Below, piece by piece: positions 8,350 to 19,293 of a DNA stretch of 26,272 nucleotides. The notes under the pieces were generated by a model. That model was given only the letters and a program-made list of their open reading frames with translations. It did not search any database and had not been told where the DNA came from. This DNA is from Nemertoderma westbladi (taxonomy: Eukaryota > Xenacoelomorpha > Nemertodermatida > Nemertodermatidae), in contig JAUCBJ010004568.1 of assembly GCA_032718475.1 (NCBI GenBank), positions 1-26,272 on the forward strand. The letters run 5' to 3'. Made by a program: the position numbers and the translations under genes. Within the stretch, counting starts at the first letter, position 1, and each line of letters starts with the position of its first letter.

Positions 8350-8937
8350 GTCTTTAGCTACTACACTACACTACAACTCAACTACTATTAATCTGCCAGC
8401 TGCATTTAAACTACAGATGCATTGAGAAGCTATACCAGCTTAAACAAAAAATTTTTGTCACAACCATGCAATCCACATTTTCCAAGCCCAAATGCAGCGT
8501 GCATTAATAATGCTATGCCGGCTTATCGTCAACAAAGTTGCACCGCCACAACTCCCTATCCCCCATGACTTTCGCGAGATTATCCGCATCTTCAAGGCGA
8601 ATGTCCTTTAAGAGGCGTCATGGGCTATCCACCATGCTTATTTTCTCCATGGGGGTTTCCAAGGAACAAGTTGTGTTGTGCAAGGCGTTCCTCACGCCAA
8701 AAACAATGTCCTGCAAAGCGAAGGCGGCTTTGTTCTAATGTCAAGCTTGGGGGAACTAATGAGACACCTCTAATGTTATATAGTGTCTGGTTGGAGATGT
8801 GTGCATTGTACTTGACAAAAAGAACCCGGCGTAGCATTCTTGTGAATGCGCCATCCAGAGATTTGGTATCCTCAGTAGTTAGAGCCCAGCATGGACTCCC
8901 ATAGAGGAGTACTGGTACTACACTACTGCCGCTCTAT
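8350..8937 (-). mobile_element. 5'-truncated non-LTR retrotransposon copy 1 (old, decayed)
   Basis: Read on the minus strand, 8483-8937 matches the other copies from LLYGS.CWAL through MLRR...VKYNAHISNQTLYNI, GGVSLVPPSLTLEQ-type sequence and the RFAGHCF motif. This is the C-terminal end of a reverse-transcriptase ORF downstream of the catalytic palm. The frame is broken: the sequence after the RFAGHC motif shifts relative to intact copies. A degenerate 3' tail (AAATGCAGCTG... then TAGTAG-like repeats on the minus strand) is seen at about 8350-8400, separated from the body by unrelated sequence. It is more diverged than the copies at 18.7-23.0 kb, so it is an older insertion. It lies in receptor intron 1. 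Confidence 0.8.
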
Positions 8938-10788
8938 TACACAGAAGCAGGAGTAGACTCACTACAAGTGTCTGAAATAGCTGTTTCCGGCTGTTTTCCA
9001 CCAATCGCAGGCTGCAGTTATTCTCAAAGCTTGTAGTAATGGTTTGTGGTTTGTGATGGAAAGGAAACGTTGCAAGACATCATGGATTTTCGAATGTTGA
9101 ATGTTTTTCAAAATTAAAAAAATACAAACTTTAATCTTGATTAATTAATTATTTCGTAAAAGACAAATCAGGAAATATATTTTTATTCCAGAATCGAGGG
9201 TCAGTTGTACGAAAGGGCCAACAAAAATAAATTGGTATCTAATTTACGCAGACATAATTTTCAAATTAGAACTCATTGTATATCGCGAATCATATCGCGT
9301 CTCGTCGAATTAACACGGTTTAATTATCAATTAAGGAAAGGATCAGGTTAGAGTGGCACGTTATTTTTATCAAAACAAAAACTAAAGTCAATAGAACATG
9401 CTACAGTTTATTTTTTGCTCCTAATTTTTGCTGTTATTTACGTCCATTTCTTCCGGAGAGGTATGTATTTTAATTGTGACGTACCTCTCATCCACCCCTC
9501 GTCAATGTAAACCTGAAACGAGGACTTTCCTCGACCATTGCTCGGCAATCGTCGATTTAAACTCAGCTTCATTCGGTAAGAATGTTTCTTTTATGTTCGA
9601 TGCACTTCTCTGAGCTTAGCTTCAGAAACAACATTCAACAATAATTATTACCGAATTTAAAATCACTTGAGGCGGGAGGGATAACATGTTTGGATTCCAT
9701 ATCTCTCGTTCCCAGAGGATTTGATTAAACTATATGAATTCCTAAGAATATTCATAAAGATGCCCTTAGCTACACCCAGGTATCGCGCAACCAGTTGCGA
9801 GCGGTTCCTCACTCATCAATAAGTGAAATTTTATCTTTTTGTACCCCGGATGGAAGGTCTCAGGTGTATCTACAACACGTAGGTGGTACTGGCGTGAGCC
9901 GCACAGTCAAATGAGGTGTGTTAGTGGTGATTCGAGAAAGTTGATGCTATCTCTCTTCGTGTGGCCTGCTGATATCGTGCACCTACTGCCCTACTCATTG
10001 ACTCAGGGTAACAAATAATTTGTTCCGTTAGGCTATGTGTGTAAGATACACAACAGGACTAGGGCATTCCTTCCATAATGCCGGCTGCGTTCCCAGCTAG
10101 ACAACGTGACAGGCATAACAATGATTCCACTTCAGCTATTTACAAATCGAATGTCTCAACTAATATTCTGTCAAATGACACAAGTGGATAGATTAATGGT
10201 GACGCATTGTGATTCCATAAATAGGGACATTTTTAATAAATATTGTGTTATTATAATGAATCGGATAATATTTTGGCTTACCAACCAACCCCCATATTAA
10301 AACCACCAATCATATGAATTCTAAAGCATTTCCACAATTTCTTTCAAAACGGTTACCGGTTCTAACGTGACATTTTATTTGTGAGACACCAAACTTAGTT
10401 TCGGAATTTCCAGATCTATTCCACGCAGACGCAACACAACATGAAGTGAACGAATAATGTGGTCGGGGCAACTCTTGTGGCGTCCTGAGTTGCAGTTTTA
10501 CCCTTGTGGTGTTGAACGCCACATCAGGGCACCCCGAACCTCGAAAGAAAATTATATTATTGTCCCTGGAATCGGGATCGCTTTGTCAACAAGTATGCCA
10601 TCCACTTGTATATTTATAGGAGAATGACCTTGAAGTTGGCTATAATATTTGGATGCTAGAGCGTTTTGGTATTTCAATGCAGCTGCAACATAGTATAAAT
10701 AATGAATAAAATATGAATAATAAAGTTATGATGAGTCCGATAATGTTGCAAAGACATGTTATGAAGTGTCGTCACTATGTGATGACAG
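8938..10788. other. Intron sequence without supported features
   Basis: No ORF over about 60 codons looks real, and I recognise no repeat family. There is one short perfect hairpin, CGCAAC-CA-GTTGCG, near 9786. The composition varies, with somewhat less AT-rich stretches at about 9440-10080 and 10380-10560, but I see no domain, RNA gene or splice-bounded exon that I could defend. Confidence 0.35.
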
Positions 10789-10981
10789 TTTGTGAAAACA
10801 ATTTGTTTGTGAAAATAGTTTCCCAGTTTCTTAAAGGCAGTGACACATACTGTAGTTACACAGACTGTTTGTAAATTTGTGAAGATAGATTGTGAAGAAA
10901 ATTTGATAGTGATTTGCACTAATCATGTTGTTTCTAAAATACTATAGTGATTTGCACTTATCATGTTGTTTCTAAAACACT
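10789..10981. repeat. Diverged direct repeat flanking retrotransposon copy 2, with a 38-bp tandem duplication
   Basis: About 10789-10930 resembles 11450-11585: both contain AACA..TTTTGTGAA.ATAGTTT, a CAGTGNCAC block, TGTAAATTTGTGAAGA and TTGATNGTGATTTGCAC. Inside it, 10906-10943 and 10944-10981 are a 38-bp tandem duplication (ATAGTGATTTGCACT... TTTCTAAAAYACT) with two differences. It is noncoding. It may be an older repeat into which the retrotransposon fragment was inserted. Confidence 0.6.
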
Positions 10982-11448
10982 ATCGGCATGCAGCATTACA
11001 GCTGCATTATATATATTACAAATATATTAGCATGATGTGCCGGATTGTCGACAAAATTGCGCCGCCACAACTCCCATCACCCATGACATTTGCTAGATCA
11101 TCCGCATCTTCAAGGCCAGTGTGCTTTAAGATGCGTCTCAAGATCGTCATGTGCTCTTCCACCATGCTAATTCACTCCATGAGGCTGCCAAAGTACAAGA
11201 TTATGCACTGGCTGATCTTGGCAATATCCTTTAAAGCGGATATCTGTTCAAGTGTCAAGCTAGGGGAGACTAATGGAACACCTCCAATGTTGTATAGAAT
11301 CTAATTGGAGATGTGTTCATTGTACTTGACACAATGAACCCGGCGCAGCATTCTTGTATAAGTGCAATGCAAAGATTTGGTACCCTCTGCAGTTAGATCC
11401 CAGCTTGGACTCTCATAAAAGAGTACTAGTTCTACTGCTGCCCTAAAT
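10982..11448 (-). mobile_element. 5'-truncated non-LTR retrotransposon copy 2 (decayed)
   Basis: On the minus strand this reads from the VLLYGS-like region through the R.LRR.HCVKYN.HIS motif, GGV.LV.P.LTLE and the QPHG/LRRI region to the 3' tail (GGCACA...GCAT). It has internal deletions; the RFAGHCF segment is mostly missing. It also has substitutions and an expanded AT insertion in the 3' hairpin. No open frame spans it. It is related to the other copies in the window but is clearly older, like copy 1. Confidence 0.8.
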
Positions 11449-12287
11449 AATCGAACACAATTTTTTTGTGAACATAGTTTTACAGTTTTTTTTATGCCAG
11501 TGTCACTTAGTCAGACAGAGTGTATGTAAATTTGTGAAGACAATAATATTTGATTGTGATTTGCACAGAACATCTTGTTTCGCAAGCATCCTGTACTAGC
11601 AGTTGGGTTCGGGACTCCATGGTGGTTAAGGGTTATTGCTGCTGTCAAATTCGCAATCAGCGATGGCAAACACATATTGTACCTGTTTGATTGATAATAA
11701 TCCGATACATGGGTCGACAACAAACAATGAGGCTGTCCTCAGCTTCATTATTCGGGTATTTGTTCCTCTTAACAAATAATTGTTTGGAAATGAGTTTTGT
11801 TCTTGACTTTTTGTTTTGAGCAAACTCTAAGAGCTGACAACAGAATCAGACAGTTACATTATCAAATTAGGGAGTCAATAGTCAAATAGTCAATTTGAGA
11901 GATTGTACTGAATGTACTCTGTACTTGGAGGTACTTGGAGTGAAAACCCAGACCCATACAGTACGTATGCGAATTTTTAATTTAACATCAAATCAACTAA
12001 ATTTAATGCTTTATCTTCTTTAAATTTGTGTTATTTCATTTGGATTTTTTCCTTAACGAATATCCGAGTGTGATGCACTAGGAAATTTCAAGGTTTTGGA
12101 GACTCCAAAGTGTTGTGTTTCGGTTGATTGTAGTAATAGTTTGTACTTTCATCCGATTCCCTTGTGTAAAAAATTCAATATCTGTATGTGTATACATATA
12201 TCTGTATTTATATTGTTAATTTGCTTTAAATATTTATCTGTTTGTTGAAATATATAGCAGTGTTTTATTACATACAGCTTGTATCCA
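11449..12287. other. Second flank repeat, then featureless intron sequence
   Basis: The first ~140 bases (11450-11585) are the diverged partner of 10789-10930 on the other side of retrotransposon copy 2. From about 11590 to 12287 I see no ORF, repeat or RNA gene that I can support. Confidence 0.4.
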
Positions 12288-13018
12288 TCATGCTATGCTA
12301 TGTTATGCTATGCAATGCTATGCTATGCTATGCTATGCTATGCTATGCTATGTTATGCTATGCAATGCTATGCTATGCTATGCTATGCTATGCTATGTTA
12401 TGCTATGCAATGCTATGCTATGCTATGCTATGCTATGCTATGCTATGCTATGCTATGCTATGCTATGCTATGCTATGCTATGCTATGCTATGCTATGCTA
12501 TGCTATGCTATGCTATGCTATGCTATGCTATGCTATGCTATGCTATGCTATGCTATGCTATGCTATGCTATGCTATGCTATGCTATGCTATGCTATGCTA
12601 TGCTATGCTATGCTATGCTATGCTATGCTATGCTATGCTATGCTATGCTATGCTATGCTATGCTATGCTATGCTATGCTATGCTATGCTATGCTATGCTA
12701 TGCTATGCTATGCTATGCTATGCTATGCTATGCTATGCTATGCTATGCTATGCTATGCTATGCTATGCTATGCTGTGCTGTGCTATGATATGATATGCTA
12801 TGCCATGCAAGGCTATGCTATGCTATGCTATGCTATGCTGTGCTATGCTATGGTGTGCTATGATATGCTATGCTATGCCATGATATGCTATGTTATGCTA
12901 TTCAATTCTATGTTAATCTATGCTTTGCTATGCTACACTATTTTATGCTATGCTATGCTATATACTGTGCTATGCTATGCTATGCTATATACTGTGCTAT
13001 GCTATGCTATGCTATATT
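12288..13018. repeat. (CTATG)n pentanucleotide satellite array
   Basis: About 730 bp consist of a 5-bp unit (CTATG / ATGCT). From about 12411 to 12770 the array is essentially perfect. The left edge has interspersed variant units (GTTATGCTATGCAATG) spaced 45-50 bp apart, a small higher-order pattern. The right edge (12771-13018) is progressively degenerate (GTGCT, ATGAT, TATACTGTG). The unit is not a multiple of three and has no stop in the forward direction, so all three forward frames stay open as long pseudo-peptides; these are not genes. It lies within receptor intron 1. Confidence 0.97.
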
Positions 13019-16000
13019 ATATTATATATTATAGCACAACTGCATATAAATTATTACCTAATTATAAGGCAGGACTTGATATGAAATATTCTCCATATTT
13101 AGCGTTTCTTTTCGGAACAGCAATTCAGTAGTAGTAGTTAGGAGCCCGCTCGACAGCGGGATACTTACTGTAAAAATCTCAGGTTATATAACACTGACTG
13201 ATTGACTGATCATTGACTGTTCATAATCGCGTTACAAAATATCAGATCTCACTGAATATCAGGACTCATTGGGAAGCGATATTCCGCTTGACGTCGGGGG
13301 TAATATATTTAGAAGGAAACTAAATTAGTTATTTGGCTCTATTCGTTGTTATTTATCTGGTTATGGGCATTTTTTATAAATATTCGGTAATGTTATCTTA
13401 TATCTTGTAAACGTGCTTGATAATGAAATTATTTGCGCCCATAATGCGCGAAATTATATTTTTGTTAGTGGAAGCAAAATGTCATTTTTTATTATATGGG
13501 GCGAGCCACAAAGTCAGCTAGCCTCACGCCTTACAGTTTAGACAATTGTTTAGTTTACTTACTGCTGACTGACATAGTTCTTTGTAATAGTCTTGGCTAT
13601 GATTCTTCCCCCAGGCTCCTTCCGGCCAGCTTGCTGGCTTTCTTGTAAGAGAGAATTATCAATCTCCAATGAGGCCTGCTGATTAATTTCAGGATAATTT
13701 ATAAATAGTGCGTGTGTTTATTGCGAAACTTGGTATTAAATATTAACGCTCTTCTGCGTTTTATATACGTTTAGTAAAGAATATTATAAAAATTCTTAAA
13801 ATAAATTAAAATCATTTATAATGTTGATATAAATACATCAAATGTTATTGAGATAATTATATTTTATAGCCTTTTTACCTCTCATTTCATTGTCGCTATG
13901 TATACTTTAACCACCTACTGTTGCAAGTAGAATACAGCTGTGGTGCTTGCAAGTAAATTATGGTTAATTATATTGAGCAATAAATTTTTGAATACTTGCT
14001 CATCTACGTACAGTAGCGGAGTCCGTTTTTTTGGTGTGAGATAATTTATAAATAGGGTTGGGACATTCAAGGGAGTAATATAGTTAGTAGTCAGGTATAG
14101 GTCGGTGTAGGTAGGTAAATCAAGCCAAAATATGACTTTATGAAAATTTATAATGTATTTATAAGACATCCTTGCGGCTACCGTCCATGTAAATTTATCA
14201 GTGAACTTTACTTCGATTTATGTAATTCTTAAAGTTTCAGTTTTAATATCTAACTTATTTCAACCTCTGGTGTTAGTAATCTGGAAGATTCTAAATAATT
14301 ACTATCTATAGTTTTTCATTTGATATTCTAGTTACAACTTTAATCAAAATTAAATACCAAAATTTTTCACCGACGTGTGAGGTGCTGATTTCAGTGTTTC
14401 CCTCAAAGAAATTCATAGTATAAAACCAACAACAGATATCAGCATCAACAGCACTGTAGGTAACAAGGCCAGACACGAGACCAATCTACCAAATAACATA
14501 CCGGTAATGGTTTTAAAGTTTTCTTCATCTCTGATGGTGGTCGTTATTTCCTGTAAAAAATATGTTTAGCTTTGACGAGTCGCGAAAAAAGAATGAACCG
14601 CTGTGACATTTTGTCAACATATGTTACTGCTTTGCTTATTGTATGAAATACTGTGACATACAGCCCAGTACGTCAAACAATGAGCACAACAGCTATGCTT
14701 GGATGTTCTTCTAACATAAGTATTTTCCGTAGCATCTTCTCTTCATTCTACCTGTATTTTTTTCCTAGAGGTTTGCACATAGTAATGACATCAGGATAGA
14801 AGTAGGTTCGGCCAGTGATTTCATATGATATAATGGTGCAATGGCTGCACTTCTGTTAAGAGCTAGCTAGCCTTCCATGCATGCCTATCTGATTTCACAG
14901 TTCTCAAATAATCTAATTGATGCGACCTGCTGCTATACAAATTAGTCAAGAAATGGCTGTCGCTTGAAAACTGAAGAACTGTCGACCGTTCCACTTGTAC
15001 ATTCATCATATTAAAGTTATACAAATTGTATCCCTTCATCATTTTATCGAAGAAAATCTCCAATAATTGCATTAGTATAAATCTAATTCGTCTGCGCAAG
15101 CTCCGGTTGCAAGAAAATAGCTTATATCTTTAATCTTCCAGTCACTGCCCCATAAACATCATGGGGGGGGCTTTTACTCTAGAAATAAATACGGGGCCGT
15201 TGGGACTTGAGATTGTAGGTAGATGGAGTGAACCGACCATTTACACAAGCATGATAGTTGCTGCGCAAATGGACAGCGATAAAAATAATAAACTCGGCAA
15301 ACCCTAGTAATTAGGAACTTCTTGGGTATCCGAGGATACTTTGTAAACTAAAGCGACTTGCAATCGCTTGATTGTGGTTCGGGTTATCGTTAAGTATGCA
15401 TTGCTGAGAGTGCAATACTGAGTATCAGATTGCCCCCATGCCTTACTTTCCTCTCAGCCCAATCCACCGCGAGGCTCGTAAAACACTCCAAAGTCCATCA
15501 CCTGTCCCATCGAACCGCTGCGCTAGTCGAAGAGCAATAATGAGCGCCGGTGGGGGGAGAAAGAAAGAAAGGGGGCGATGGAGGGCGCAGACCTCTCAAT
15601 ACCGTTAGCAACAGGGCAAACTCATTATAACTATATCTGCTTCCTCTTGTAGTTTCGCCGCCGGACATTCATTCACAGATACCGACAGCGGTTGATATCC
15701 CCGACTGCTACCCGTGACTCTCGCACTGAGGAACTGGAGTTGTTTGTAGCTTCGCACTCGGAGATTCTCCAATATTCGTTATGGTGATTGCTTTTGGGAC
15801 TACGTTCGGTGTTGGGAGGGGAGGAGGAGGAGGGAGGGGGGGGGGGGGGGTACTTTCGTAATGATCCTTTAAGGTTGTCATGCCCGTTGTACAAGGATTT
15901 CTTCGAAGGATTTAAGTGGGATCAATATTGTTGGCTGTAGGAGCACTAGCTTGGGAATTGTTTGAATTAACGTGTCTCTGTATTCCATCACGTTGCAGCA

Positions 16001-16405
16001 ACACTGTATTACTGGTATATAGAATCACTAAAACCCCTCGAATCATGCTAAGTGTCGGGGCACAATAATTATAATCAAGGTGTTCCGTCCCATTCACTCC
16101 CTGCTGAATGATTCACGGATTGGATATTTTATTTATCTACAAACAGTTAGTAGTGGAGAGTCGACTATTTCAGGACATCATTGCCAAAGGGATCATGGAT
16201 GTCGTGCGGTGATGGGGGATAAGTTTGGGGTTAAATTAATTACCAATCAGCGTATATCGATCTAGTGCGATTCGCAAATTAAGTTGTGTTGGTTTATCGG
16301 TTCATTAATTGCTCGGAAGATTAAAAAAATATCCGAAAAATATAATAACATTGTGTTTGATCGGCGACTGCGACATATTCACTGTTTGTTAATAAAATCG
16401 AGGAT
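13019..16405. other. Long intron stretch without supported gene
   Basis: Mostly AT-rich, with no coding region that I can defend. The short hairpin CCCGCT-CGAC-AGCGGG sits at about 13145. A clearly GC-richer, purine/pyrimidine-asymmetric block spans about 15400-15860 and ends in a 15-base G run (15836-15850). Frames within that block are low-complexity (proline/serine runs) and have no recognisable domain. The block could be a regulatory or promoter region, but no core element confirms this. Confidence 0.35.
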
Positions 16406-16537
16406 AACTTAACACTTTGCATCCGATAACTTACCACTTTGCATCCAATAACTTACCACTTTGCATCCAATAACTTACCACTTTGCATCCAATAACTTAC
16501 CACTTTGCATCCAATAACTTACCACTTTGCATCCAAT
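16406..16537. repeat. 22-bp tandem repeat, six copies
   Basis: Six head-to-tail copies of a 22-bp unit with core TTACCACTTTGCATCC, at 16406, 16428, 16450, 16472, 16494 and 16516. The first copy has two substitutions; the remaining five are essentially identical. Units abut with no spacers, so this is a minisatellite and not a CRISPR array. The core contains an octamer-like TTTGCAT (the ATGCAAA sequence on the minus strand). Confidence 0.95.
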
Positions 16538-17722
16538 GTCATCCATTATATGAATATTTCTGCTTCCTAAGATTGATTTTGCTATAGGTACAGTATGAGT
16601 GAGTAAGCCTCTTTTAGTTAGTTTATATTCATTTTGAGTACCTGGCTTTGCCCTCTAGCTCCAATATTTTAATTTGTCTGACAATTTTACTTTTAAACAC
16701 TACCTGCCGGATAGTGTTTTCCCAACACAAGTGGCTTAACGTAGGAATGAATTGATGTATCGAATGTGAAATTTCCAATATATGCCCCTCTTCGCATGTG
16801 TCGTCTTTATCTTATTTATCAGCTGACTTTGAATAGGTTCACATTTTTTATAGCAATTTTTCTGGAAACATTAACTTAGAACATTTTTCTCGGCGTGATC
16901 GCTTGGAAAAATCCGCTGCGATTTAAATTAAAATCGGCATCAAGTTACCAATTCTATAAAATTGTAAACTTTGAGGGAATTGTATCGCACCAGAATTATA
17001 CGTATTTTCTGTGCCAATGCTATGTGAAATTTACCGGAAAGAAATAGTATAATATTTCGTAATGAAATATTTGAGAAAGAACACCTAAAATCGCAAACCC
17101 AAAACTATGTTATTCTGTTATTATTATGATAAAATGCTTATACATTTTTTTCCTTTTTATGAAATAAAGTTTTAAATATAAGCATATGACAATTAATTAA
17201 TTGTACACCAAAAATTGTACAGATTTTCATATATCTGATGTTAAGAAATCTAAGATCATTATAGTATGTAGCAACAGCGAGCCAAGCGAGAAGCATTTTT
17301 TTTTTGTTTAATTTATTTAAAATTTCGGAACATTTGAGCATGGCAGTTGCGATCTTTTAAATTGTAGTAGGTTATCGTACAGACAGAAAGTATTTGGGTG
17401 AGCATACATATTGAATATCTGGAATTTGGCATGACATTTTTGTAGGTTGACTTACTGAATGAAGGACCCCCGAATAGGCAGACATCGGCAATAAGGCTAG
17501 AGTTCATTCTGGCCTTCATTTAGTTGTTAAGTCGCTAATACTTTATACTTGACCAAAAGTTTCGGGACAGGAGATACTGAACACAATTTTCTCTCAACAC
17601 TTTGGCCTCTTTTAAAGTGGCCCCTAACATCCAGACTTTACATACCTTATGGCAAAACCCACCATCGCTTCGGTATGATTTTGACACGAAAAATAGAAAC
17701 ATAACAATATTATATTGAATGT
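16538..17722. other. AT-rich intron stretch, nothing recognised
   Basis: No ORF with coding character, no splice-bounded exon that I can defend, and no repeat family recognised in this 1.2-kb stretch. Confidence 0.35.
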
Positions 17723-17764
17723 AATTCGATTCAGAAGTGGGTCATTACACTTCTGAATCGAATT
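17723..17764. repeat. Perfect 17-bp hairpin
   Basis: The arm 17723-17739 (AATTCGATTCAGAAGTG) is the exact reverse complement of 17748-17764, with an 8-base loop. It lies immediately left of the composite tRNA-related element. No U-run follows that would suggest a bacterial-style terminator. Role unknown. Confidence 0.85.
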
Positions 17765-17774
17765 TGATTCGAAG

Positions 17775-18638
17775 TATTAATTACACTTCGATTTAACTTT
17801 TTGTTGGGCACAGCTTTTGCAAAGTCGGCAATTACGTCCAGATGGGATCGAACTGGTGACCTCCGAGTTGGAAGTCTGACGCTCTAACCATTCAGCTAGC
17901 GGCTCAGGTAAAATATAGACCTGGAAATACTATCTGATACCTTGTATGACCGCAAATTACCTCCTCGCCTTATGGCGTCCCATCTGTCAATACCATCATA
18001 TGCTGCCACTGTGCCCAACCCTACGGTGCTTGGCCGTCAGACCAGACTTTGCCGTTAGAGCGTCAGACTTCCAACCCGGAGGTCACCAGTTCAATCCCAC
18101 CTGGACGTCTTTGCCGACTTTATAATGATAATATATATAGCTGTGCCCAACAAAAGGTTATAAAAAGATGAAACCACTTTATTCACCCAGAACACCAATA
18201 ATATATTATAAATATACCGGTCGCATTTCTCTATGGGTGTAACTGTCCTACCTAAATTAGTAGCTAGAGTGTATAATTGTGGCCGTGATTGTTCATGTTT
18301 AATATACAGTACCCTTTCATTGTAGCGAGTGGTTAAAGACGGCCGAGTACTTTAGGGTTGAGCACAGTGGCAGCATATGCTGGTATAGACAGTTGGGAGG
18401 CCATGAGGAGGTAAATTGCGGATATACAAGGTATCAGATAGTATTTCCAGGTCTATCTTTTACTTGAGCCGCTAGCTGAATGGTTAGAGCGTCAGACTTC
18501 CAACCCGGAGGTCACCAGTTCGAACCCACCCGGACGTCTTTGCCGACTTTGCAAAAGCTGTGCCCAACAAAAGGTTATAAAAATATGAAACCACTTTATT
18601 CACCCATGACACCAATAATAATATTAATTACACTTCGA
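17775..18638. mobile_element. Composite tRNA-related (SINE-like) element as inverted repeat with 17-bp flanking duplication
   Basis: Three related units contain a tRNA-like promoter region with A-box-like AGCTGAATGGTTAGAGCG and B-box-like AGTTCGAACCC, followed by GCCGACTTTGCAAAAGCTG and GTGCCCAACAAAA. They lie at about 17792-18040 (minus), 18051-18215 (plus, partial) and 18340-18621 (plus). The first and third are long inverted repeats that also share ~120 bp upstream of the tRNA-like part (GGTATCAGATAGTATTTCC). A 17-bp direct repeat, TATTAATTACACTTCGA, sits exactly outside the two ends (17775-17791 and 18622-18638). The anticodon stem no longer pairs, so these are tRNA-derived repeats and not functional tRNA genes. 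The anticodon loop reads TTCC. Confidence 0.75.
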
Positions 18639-18657
18639 GGATGAGTGATGTATGCCC

Positions 18658-19293
18658 GACACAGCATTCTTAATATATATGTAATATATATATAATGCAG
18701 CTGCAATACAGCATGCCGATCCTACTAGTAGTAGATGCAGCCTTGAATAGGCTTTCCAGGATTTGAAATTCACCGAGAATTAATCGGAAACTTAAGGTCC
18801 GATTATTTAGAGCACCAGTAGTTCCAGTACTCCTCTATGGGAGTCAATGCTGGGCTCTAACTGCTGAGGACACCAAATCTCTGGATGGCACATTCACAAG
18901 AATGCTACGCCGGGTTCATTGTGTCAAGTACAATGCACACATCTCCAACCAGACACTATATAACATTGGAGGTGTCTCATTGGTTCCCCCAAGCTTGACA
19001 CTAGAACAAAATCGCCTCCGCTTTGCAGGACATTGCTTTCGCCGTGAGGACCAGCCAGTGCATAATCTTGTACTTTGGCAGCCTCATGGAGTGAATAAGC
19101 ATGGTTGACAGCAGATGACTTTCTTGAGACGCATCTTAAAGGACACTGGCCTTGAAGATGCGGATGATCTAGCAAATGTAATGGATGATAGGGAGTTGTG
19201 GCGGAGCAATTTTGTCGACAAGCCGGCACAGCATTCTTAAAAATGCAGCTGCAATGCAGCATGCCGATACTAGTAGTACTAGTAGTAGTAGTA
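18658..19293 (+). mobile_element. Chimeric 5'-truncated non-LTR retrotransposon copy 3
   Basis: The insertion is flanked by an 11-bp duplication, GATGTATGCCC (18647-18657 and 19294-19304). Inside, 18658-18735 is a 3'-tail fragment of the same family (ACAGCATTCTTAA, an AT insertion, ATGCAGCTGCAATACAGCAT, TAG repeats). From 18736 the reverse-transcriptase C-terminal region begins (AALNRLSRI, LLYGSQCWALT, the MLRRVHCVKYN and LRFAGHCFRRED motifs) and runs to a second, normal 3' tail. Two nonsense changes are visible: TGA at 18764-18766 and at 19106-19108. It is dead but highly similar to the copies at 20.2 and 22.6 kb. Confidence 0.85.

Noticed and set aside
12242-13131. Three long overlapping plus-strand ORFs of repeated MLCYA-type peptide
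   Set aside because: They exist only because a stop-free 5-bp satellite is open in all three frames; there is no unique coding sequence.
13915-15099. Minus-strand ORFs of about 80 codons (13915-14169, 14863-15099)
   Set aside because: No domain, no matching splice context with the receptor exons, and a length expected by chance in AT-rich DNA.
15673-15894. Minus-strand proline/serine-rich ORF
   Set aside because: Low-complexity translation of a C-run/GGA-rich block with no domain or splice support.
16406-16537. CRISPR array
   Set aside because: Repeats are contiguous with no spacers and the genome is eukaryotic.
17836-18537. tRNA genes
   Set aside because: A- and B-box-like sequences are present, but the anticodon stem does not pair and each lies inside a longer repeated unit, so these are tRNA-derived repeats.
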